Origin: Spirochaetales bacterium
GTDB lineage: Bacteria > Spirochaetota > Spirochaetia > Sphaerochaetales > Sphaerochaetaceae
DNA: 64,000 nt
Reading direction: 5' to 3'
Assembly (NCBI GenBank): GCA_018433865.1
Contig: JAHDQJ010000010.1
Span: forward strand, 1 to 64,000
Of this stretch, positions 58,791-64,000 are shown in pieces. The number at the start of each line of letters is the position of its first letter. The stretch's first letter is position 1. Both the position numbers and the translations under genes were made by a program. The notes beneath the pieces are model-generated. The model saw only the letters and a list, made by a program, of their open reading frames with translations, did no database searches and was not told the origin of the DNA.

Positions 58791-59842
58791 ATGTACACGT
58801 ACATTTGCGGGACGGATCCCAATCTGCGAAGGAGACCATCCTCCATGGTATCCGAAGCGGTTCGGCCGCCATGATCACCAGCTTCTTCGACATGCCCAAC
58901 ACCGCCGTGCCACTCACCAGCGCTGCTGCGATCACCGAGAGGTTGGCGCATGGCAACCGGGTAGCCAGCGAGGTGAGCCGGCAGGTCGGGAAGGACATAT
59001 TTTACGGCGTGTATGGCGGCGTGAGTGCAGACCCCCGGCAGTTGGCCGAGATGGTCGACCTGTATCGCCGGGAGCAGCATTTGGTCGCCCTGAAGATGTT
59101 CGCCGGTCACTCGACGGGGAACATGGGACTCACCGGACAGGATATGCAGCAACGCGTCTACGACGCGCTGGCCGAACATGGGTATGATGGGGTGCTTGCG
59201 GTACACTGTGAGAAGGAATCGTTGCTGCATCCTGAACTGTACAGCCGTGCCGATCCCGCCTCCCACGGGAGAGCGCGACCTGCGGAAGCTGAGATCGCCT
59301 CCGTCGCCGACCAGATCGCGTTCGTACGCCAAAGCGGCTTTCGCGGAACTTTGCATATCTGCCACATCTCCACCGCCAAGGCGATAGCGTTGGTCCGTGA
59401 AGCGCGAAAGGATGGCATGCGTGTCACCTGCGGTGCGACTGCCCATCATGCGCTCCTCAGCGAATCGGTTGCAGGCCGGCCGGGAAACTTGCTGAAGATG
59501 AATCCCCCGCTCCGGGGGGAATCGGATCGGCTGGCGGTCTTTGCAGGCCTCTGTGACGGATCGGTCGATTGGATCGAGAGCGACCACGCACCCCATACGC
59601 TGCAGGACAAGGAAGAGGGTGCCTCGGGTATCCCGGGGTTCGCGGGAACGCTCCTGCTGATACGCACGCTCAGGGCTGCGGGAGTATCGGAGGAACAGCT
59701 TCGAAGGCTCTGCGGAGAGCGTGCCTGCGCCATCTATGGTCTCGACTTGCCCGTGACCGTCCCCTCCGAGAGCCAGATCGAAGAGGCGTTGCCCACGTTG
59801 CGCGCAGCGTATCCGTGGGATCCGTTCGACTCGATCGCTTGA
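58784..59842 (+). CDS. pyrC: Dihydroorotase
   Basis: A 352-residue amidohydrolase that cyclises carbamoyl aspartate to dihydroorotate. HVHLRDG at residues 5-11 provides the first metal histidines, Lys104 in LKMFAGHSTG is the likely carboxylated bridging lysine, HICHIST supplies histidines and SDHAPHT the catalytic aspartate. The compact length and LRDG form resemble E. coli-type PyrC. Its ATG lies seven bases inside the pyrDK end. With it, the operon holds all de novo UMP steps except carbamoyl phosphate synthesis (carAB not here). Confidence 0.92.
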   Translation: MLDVHVHLRDGSQSAKETILHGIRSGSAAMITSFFDMPNTAVPLTSAAAITERLAHGNRVASEVSRQVGKDIFYGVYGGVSADPRQLAEMVDLYRREQHLVALKMFAGHSTGNMGLTGQDMQQRVYDALAEHGYDGVLAVHCEKESLLHPELYSRADPASHGRARPAEAEIASVADQIAFVRQSGFRGTLHICHISTAKAIALVREARKDGMRVTCGATAHHALLSESVAGRPGNLLKMNPPLRGESDRLAVFAGLCDGSVDWIESDHAPHTLQDKEEGASGIPGFAGTLLLIRTLRAAGVSEEQLRRLCGERACAIYGLDLPVTVPSESQIEEALPTLRAAYPWDPFDSIA

Positions 59843-59881
59843 ACACTGCAGCACTCCCTCGTACAGGGGAAGTGGTGTACG

Positions 59882-61369
59882 CTAGGACATTTCCGTCGTA
59901 GCATCTTCCTCAGTAACCGAATTCTGCACGACGCTCCTCTTCTTGTAGATCAAGCCGAGCACCTGGATCGTGATCAGGGGAGTCATCGCGATCAGCGCCA
60001 CGATGCCGAATGCGTCGGCGAAAGGATCTCCTCCCGCGGCTTTCGATGCCCCGAGTGTGAAAGCCAGCAAGAATGAGCTGGACATCGGTCCCGAGGCGAC
60101 GCCTCCGGAGTCGAATGCGATCGAGGTGAACAAGGGCGGACAGACGAACGTCATCGCCAAGGCGATCACGTATCCCGGAAGCAAAAAGTATGCGAGCGGC
60201 AGACGGAAGACCACCCGTACCATTGCCAAGGCCACGGCGATGGAGACGCCGATGGAGAAGAACAGCAGCACCATCGATTTCCTGATCGATCCTCCCGAGA
60301 CATCACGCACTTGATCGGTAAGTACCCAGACCGCCGGTTCGGCAAGGACGACCACCGCACCGAGGAACAGCCCGATGGGTATCAGAATCCAACGGCTTTC
60401 GTTCGCTCCTATCAGGTTCCCGATCAACGTGCCTACCGGCATGAATGCACCGTTGACACCCGCAAGGAAGAGGATCAGTCCTACGGTGGCATAGAGCAAT
60501 CCCTGTACCATCCGGATGAGATGGAATCTCGGCAGGTGCAGCAGCGTGATCTGATACACGACGAACAGGATCGCCAACGGTCCGAGTGCTTGCAATACCT
60601 CCAGCGACGTATCTGACAGCAACTGTCCCAAAGTCGGCACCAACGCTTGAACGCTCTGGCCGTTTGTGGCGCCGGAGGCGGGATTTCCCTTGAGCAGGCC
60701 CATGAGAAGGACTGCTGAGATCGGACCGATCGAGGCGATTCCCACAAGGCCGAAGCTGTCTTCCTCGCTGGTGGCGCTCTTGCGGACTCCCGCGACTCCG
60801 ACACCGAGAGCGAGGATGAAGGGAACAGTCATCGGTCCTGTCGTAGCTCCCCCCGCATCGAACGCGATGCCGAGAAAAAACCGGTCGCTGAGGAGGGCGA
60901 GCATAGCAACCACGGCGTAGAATCCCAGGAGTATCCATCGGTAGGAGATTGCAAGCACGATACGTGCGAATGCGATCGCGACGAACAAGCCTACGCCGAT
61001 CGAGATGGCGATGACCAGCTGCGTCTTGTCGATCGCCGGTGAGAGGTTGTGGACCTGCTGTGCAAGGACTTGGACCTGCGGTTCCGCGATCGTGATGATC
61101 AGGCCGATGATCAAGCCGTTGACGATCATCAGCTTGAGGTTCCGCTTCTGCATCAGTACCGAGCCGATGCGTGCACCGTTCGGATAAATACCGATGTCAT
61201 TACCGAGGAGAAAGAGACCCAGCCCCACGATGATGGCTACCGACCCGAGCGCGAAGGAACCTACCGCCGCCCATCCTACCGGTGCAATGGTGAGATTGAG
61301 CAGTATGACGATCAGGACGATCGGCAGGACAGAGAACGCCGTCTCCCTGATTTTCTTCAGCAGGTTCAT
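59882..61369 (-). CDS. DUF1538 membrane protein (second copy), putative cation antiporter subunit
   Basis: A 495-residue polytopic membrane protein with an internal tandem repeat. GIAFDAGGATTGPM in the first half and SIAFDSGGVASGPM in the second occupy equivalent places, each preceded by a matching AEPxVxVLxxQV helix start and SIGV segment. From memory, a DUF1538 pair (UmpAB) of Halomonas acts as a two-component Na+(Li+,K+)/H+ antiporter, so this may be one half of such a carrier. It is last in an operon after the double PII-like gene (33-base gap) and is paralogous to the first gene of that operon. The ATG at 61369 matches the paralogue's start. Confidence 0.85.
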   Translation of the reverse strand: MNLLKKIRETAFSVLPIVLIVILLNLTIAPVGWAAVGSFALGSVAIIVGLGLFLLGNDIGIYPNGARIGSVLMQKRNLKLMIVNGLIIGLIITIAEPQVQVLAQQVHNLSPAIDKTQLVIAISIGVGLFVAIAFARIVLAISYRWILLGFYAVVAMLALLSDRFFLGIAFDAGGATTGPMTVPFILALGVGVAGVRKSATSEEDSFGLVGIASIGPISAVLLMGLLKGNPASGATNGQSVQALVPTLGQLLSDTSLEVLQALGPLAILFVVYQITLLHLPRFHLIRMVQGLLYATVGLILFLAGVNGAFMPVGTLIGNLIGANESRWILIPIGLFLGAVVVLAEPAVWVLTDQVRDVSGGSIRKSMVLLFFSIGVSIAVALAMVRVVFRLPLAYFLLPGYVIALAMTFVCPPLFTSIAFDSGGVASGPMSSSFLLAFTLGASKAAGGDPFADAFGIVALIAMTPLITIQVLGLIYKKRSVVQNSVTEEDATTEMS

Positions 61370-61402
61370 CGGTCAGCTCCTTGGCAACGAAAGGCTGTTC
61401 GA

Positions 61403-61726
61403 TCAGGTCTTGACAGTCCCGCCGAGGGTCATGAACCGTTCGACATCGACACAGAATGCGATTCCCGATCCCGGTTGTGCGAGGTAGGGCACCTTGCGGA
61501 TCGCATCGAGCACAGCTCCGGTCTGTCCCGAACCGACGAGGATGAGCAGCATCTCCTTTTCCGGTACCAGTTGGACACCGAAGAACTTCACATCCTCCTC
61601 CTTGCCGGTTCCCCGTGCATTGAGGATCGTGCCTCCGGTCGCTCCGGCCTTGCGGGCAGCGTCCATGACTTCATCGGCGGCGCCCCTGTTGACGATGCAG
61701 GTGATGAGGGTGTGTGGGCTATCCAT
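61403..61726 (-). CDS. Possible internal product: second PII-like domain alone
   Basis: Within the same frame, AAAGGAG (61740-61734) sits seven bases before an ATG at 61726, exactly at the junction between linker and second PII domain. This is a stronger ribosome binding site than that of the full gene. A 107-residue single-domain PII-like protein would result, of normal PII length. Whether it is made, or the site is a relic of two genes fused by loss of a stop codon, cannot be told from sequence. Confidence 0.5.
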   Translation of the reverse strand: MDSPHTLITCIVNRGAADEVMDAARKAGATGGTILNARGTGKEEDVKFFGVQLVPEKEMLLILVGSGQTGAVLDAIRKVPYLAQPGSGIAFCVDVERFMTLGGTVKT

Positions 61727-62104
61727 GGTCTTGCTCCTTTTTTCGTGTGCTTGTGTAGTGTCTTGCGACAAGGGTGAGAGGGTATGCCGCAGGATTTGCG
61801 GAATGTCGATCAGCATGCCCGCACCGCATGCAAGCCGCTTGTTCCGCCTGAAGTTTCCCAGCTCGGCCAATACCGGCTCGACTTCCCGCTCATCGAGGAT
61901 GATGAGTACGATTTCCTTCTCCGTGTCCCCGATCCCCAACAAGCGGAGGATCGAATTGTCTGCGGTTCCCCTGCCGAGCAGGATGGTCCCCCCGCGGGCT
62001 CCGGCTTTCTTGGCCGTGGAGACCAGTTCCTCGCCGAGCCCTTCCTGGACGATGCTCAGCAACAATTTCCCATGCAAGTAGACAGTGCTCAATGGCTCAT
62101 TCAT
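61403..62104 (-). CDS. Tandem PII-like regulatory protein
   Basis: A 233-residue cytoplasmic protein with two PII/GlnB-like ferredoxin-fold domains. Domain 1 (about 8-105) and domain 2 (about 130-225) share the order of KKAGARGGTILLGRGT / RKAGATGGTILNARGT, a KEIVLIIL / KEMLLILV strand, and a closing FRRNKRLACGAG / VPYLAQPGSGIAF strand. PII proteins sense nucleotides or small metabolites and gate transporters. The linker (about 106-126) is charged and unstructured. It lies between two DUF1538 genes, overlapping the first by eight bases, so those carriers are its likely targets. AAGGA precedes the ATG at 62104. Confidence 0.85.
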   Translation of the reverse strand: MNEPLSTVYLHGKLLLSIVQEGLGEELVSTAKKAGARGGTILLGRGTADNSILRLLGIGDTEKEIVLIILDEREVEPVLAELGNFRRNKRLACGAGMLIDIPQILRHTLSPLSQDTTQAHEKRSKTMDSPHTLITCIVNRGAADEVMDAARKAGATGGTILNARGTGKEEDVKFFGVQLVPEKEMLLILVGSGQTGAVLDAIRKVPYLAQPGSGIAFCVDVERFMTLGGTVKT

Positions 62105-63578
62105 ACGCGTGTTCCTTCGTCGGTTTCGCAGGATTCTTGGTGTTCCTCCTGCGATAGATAAGGCCGAGTATCTGTATCGTGGTCAAGGGGGTCATCGTGA
62201 TCAGGGCAACGACCCCGAACGCATCGGAGAAGGGATTCCCTCCCGAGGCGGTCGATGCTCCCAAGGTGAATGCGAGGAGGAATGAGTTCGAGATCGGGCC
62301 GGATGCCACCGCTCCTGAGTCGAATGCGATCGACGTGAACAGTGGCGGGCAGAAGAAGGTGAGGACCAGAGCCGTCAGGTACCCGGGGATGAGGATGTAT
62401 ATGAGAGGCAACCCGGTGATGACACGGGTCATGGCCAGTGCCAACGAGATCGATACCCCGATCGAGAAGAAGAGCATGATGACCGATTTCCTGATGGAAC
62501 CACCCGATACTTCCCGCACCTGGTCGGTGAGGACCCAGACCGAAGGTTCGGCAAGTACGACCACCGCTCCCAGCACGAAGCCGATGGGAATCAGGGTCCA
62601 TCGCACAGGAGAGGCTCCGATCATCGAACCGATTTTTGCCCCGACCGGCATGAACGCACCGTTCACCCCGACCAAGAAGAGCATCAGCCCGATCGCCGCA
62701 TAGATGAGGCCTTCGATCATCCTGATGGTCGCACGACGGCCTTGGTGCAGGACCGTGAGCTGGAAGAGGAGGAAGAGCAGGGCGATGGGGGAGAGTGCTT
62801 GCAGGACATCGGTCACCGTCGTTGCCACCAATCGGGCGAAGGAGAGCACTTCGGCGGAGTTTTCCGCTCCCGTCGGACCGAAAGGTCCCGAGGATCGGGA
62901 CAGCAGTCCGAGAAAGAGCACCGCAGCGATCGGACCGGTCGTGGACAGTCCCACCAGGCCGAAGCTGTCCTGCTCGCTCGAGCGGCTGACCCGGACGGTC
63001 GCGACACCGACTCCGAGGGCGAGTATGAAGGGGACGGTAAGGGGTCCGGTTCCGGCACCTCCCGAGTCGAACGCGATGCCGATGAAATGTTCCTCCGAAA
63101 GGTATGCGAGACATCCTATGAGCACGAATATGGCGATGATGAGCCAACGGTAGCTGATCTTGAAGATGATGCGGGCCAAGCCGACGGAGAAGAACAATCC
63201 CATTCCGATGGCAATACCCAAGATCAGGTGACTCTTGTCGATCTGCGGGGCGAGGGAGGTGACCTGTCGTGCCAATACCTGGATCTGCGGCTCGGCGAGG
63301 GTGATGAACAGCCCTGCGACCAGTCCGGTGAGGATCAGCAGGATCGGTTTGCGCTTCTGCATCAGCGCCGAGCCGATCAGGTTTCCCGTGGGGATGATAC
63401 TGATGTCGGTTCCGACGAGGAAGAGGCTGAGTCCTGCGATGATGGCAAGAGAGCCGAGGGCGAACGTGCCGATGGCAGCCCATCCGACAGGTGCGATCGT
63501 GAGGTTCAACAGTACGACAATCAGGACGATCGGTACGACGGACAGGGTTGTTTCCCTGAGTTTTCGCAACAGGTTCAC
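62097..63578 (-). CDS. DUF1538 membrane protein (first copy), putative cation antiporter subunit
   Basis: A 493-residue polytopic membrane protein, clearly paralogous to the DUF1538 protein at 59882-61369. It has the same N-terminus (VNLLRKLRETTLSVVPIVLI), the same two-repeat layout and the motifs GIAFDSGGAGTGPL and SIAFDSGAVASGPI. The GTG at 63578 follows AAGGAG by seven bases; in-frame upstream codons run into the promoter. It heads the DUF1538-PII-DUF1538 operon. Two non-identical copies suggest a heteromeric carrier. The ion specificity is unknown. Confidence 0.85.
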   Translation of the reverse strand: MNLLRKLRETTLSVVPIVLIVVLLNLTIAPVGWAAIGTFALGSLAIIAGLSLFLVGTDISIIPTGNLIGSALMQKRKPILLILTGLVAGLFITLAEPQIQVLARQVTSLAPQIDKSHLILGIAIGMGLFFSVGLARIIFKISYRWLIIAIFVLIGCLAYLSEEHFIGIAFDSGGAGTGPLTVPFILALGVGVATVRVSRSSEQDSFGLVGLSTTGPIAAVLFLGLLSRSSGPFGPTGAENSAEVLSFARLVATTVTDVLQALSPIALLFLLFQLTVLHQGRRATIRMIEGLIYAAIGLMLFLVGVNGAFMPVGAKIGSMIGASPVRWTLIPIGFVLGAVVVLAEPSVWVLTDQVREVSGGSIRKSVIMLFFSIGVSISLALAMTRVITGLPLIYILIPGYLTALVLTFFCPPLFTSIAFDSGAVASGPISNSFLLAFTLGASTASGGNPFSDAFGVVALITMTPLTTIQILGLIYRRRNTKNPAKPTKEHAYE

Positions 63579-63612
63579 ACCACAACTCCTTGCAAGGCAA
63601 TCGGTATGTCTG

Positions 63613-63641
63613 AGCATACAGACAATTCGGCCACTCGGCAA
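63613..63641 (-). promoter_or_regulatory. Promoter of the DUF1538-PII operon
   Basis: Minus-strand TTGCCG (63641-63636) and TATGCT (63618-63613) are 17 bp apart. A short inverted repeat (GTATG, six bases, CATAC at 63604-63619) overlaps the -10 and could be an operator. Confidence 0.55.
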
Positions 63642-63654
63642 GCGCAACTGTCGG

Positions 63655-63684
63655 TAGACATCAGCCAAAACCCCGTGATATATT
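63655..63684 (+). promoter_or_regulatory. Promoter of the PlsC-type gene
   Basis: TAGACA (63655-63660), 18 bp, TATATT (63679-63684), followed by GGGAG at 63693-63697 and the ATG at 63705. It is divergent from the DUF1538 promoter, with 14 bases between the two -35 elements. Confidence 0.55.
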
Positions 63685-63704
63685 CATGACAGTGGGAGCA
63701 GTTG

Positions 63705-64000
63705 ATGTCAAAAACACCGTTCTTCATCAGGGTTGCCCGTCCCACTTACGGGAAATGGTTGTTGCGCCATGATCACGTGGAAACCGCAGGGTATGAGATG
63801 ATTCCCACGGGAGGTCCGTTCCTCCTGCTCGCGAACCATACGCACGTGTTGGATCCCTTCTATATCTCTTCCTCGCTTCCGGTCCATATCCGTTGGGTTG
63901 CGGGAGCCTATCTGTTCAAGAACCAGTTTCTCAAGACGCTGCTCGGATCATGGATCGGCGGGATTGCGAAGCAGCAGGGACGCAGCGACCTGCAGACGAT
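63705..64000 (+). CDS. 1-acyl-glycerol-3-phosphate acyltransferase family protein (PlsC-like), 5' part
   Basis: The first 98 residues of an acyltransferase are present; the gene runs off the right edge. LLANHTHVLDPF contains the NHxxxxD catalytic motif of the PlsC family, which acylates lysophosphatidic acid or related acceptors at the inner membrane. A downstream RWVAGAYLFKNQFLKTLLG segment matches the second family block. GGGAG eight bases before the ATG at 63705 sets the start. The exact acceptor cannot be named from this fragment. Confidence 0.85.
   Translation, partial: MSKTPFFIRVARPTYGKWLLRHDHVETAGYEMIPTGGPFLLLANHTHVLDPFYISSSLPVHIRWVAGAYLFKNQFLKTLLGSWIGGIAKQQGRSDLQT

Overview
The window is a dense, GC-rich bacterial chromosome segment with about 58 protein genes, mostly in short operons with 1-11 bp overlaps. 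I see no rRNA, tRNA, CRISPR array, intact insertion sequence or prophage. The gene set suggests a spirochaete, most likely in or near the Sphaerochaetaceae: exported binding proteins with AGQK/AQGGKE-type mature ends, LPP20/COG3014 lipoproteins, a PyrB-PyrI fusion, a trpR-trpB pair and DUF1538 proteins. That placement is inference from gene content; no phylogenetic marker was compared.

Layout. 0.2-1.4 kb: a KDPG-aldolase-like protein that has lost its catalytic residues, and a macrodomain protein. 1.4-10.3 kb: an alpha-glucoside uptake and breakdown operon (binding protein, two permeases, a GH65 phosphorylase fused to beta-phosphoglucomutase, a GH4 glycosidase) behind a LacI-type operator, with a convergent LacI regulator. 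10.4-12.2 kb: a DUF3343-YedF-PHP operon linked to selenium/sulfur handling. 12.3-16 kb: a Gfo/Idh/MocA oxidoreductase and a complete AmmeMemoRadiSam B-A-radical SAM trio. 16-24.2 kb: a secreted unknown, an MFS carrier, a glycosyltransferase, a DEAD-box helicase with a DbpA-type domain, a small zinc-ribbon/HTH protein, DUF2804 and an aldo/keto reductase. 24.3-28.9 kb: a selenium-dependent molybdenum hydroxylase maturation operon (yqeC, an xdhC-yqeB fusion, a cysteine desulfurase-like gene, selD). 28.9-34.5 kb: ferritin-VIT metal carrier, trpR-trpB, arginase family, one-domain asparaginase, RidA and GcvT. 34.6-40.1 kb: an acyltransferase/DUF6320 pair, TrkAH potassium uptake and YbaK. 40.2-44.3 kb: five lipoproteins. 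44.4-49.1 kb: a BMP-type nucleoside ABC transporter. 49.5-53.7 kb: a polysaccharide export protein and a BY-kinase. 53.7-59.8 kb: a complete pyrBI-E-F-DK-C operon behind a leader-peptide attenuator. 59.9-63.6 kb: two DUF1538 membrane proteins flanking a double PII-like protein. The right edge cuts a PlsC-type acyltransferase.

Three regulatory observations stand out. First, seven unrelated genes lack a Shine-Dalgarno sequence and have a -10 hexamer 6-7 nt before the start codon; six of them also have a recognisable -35 at 17 bp spacing. This points to a class of leaderless mRNAs. Second, the pyrBI leader encodes a 27-residue peptide whose stop codon lies inside the 5' arm of a perfect terminator hairpin, matching the logic of the UTP-sensing pyrBI attenuator of enterobacteria. 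Third, the second PII domain of the DUF1538 operon has its own strong ribosome binding site and in-frame start, so the gene may make two products. The DUF1538-PII-DUF1538 operon is the best candidate here for a poorly described system, perhaps a nucleotide- or metabolite-gated cation antiporter.
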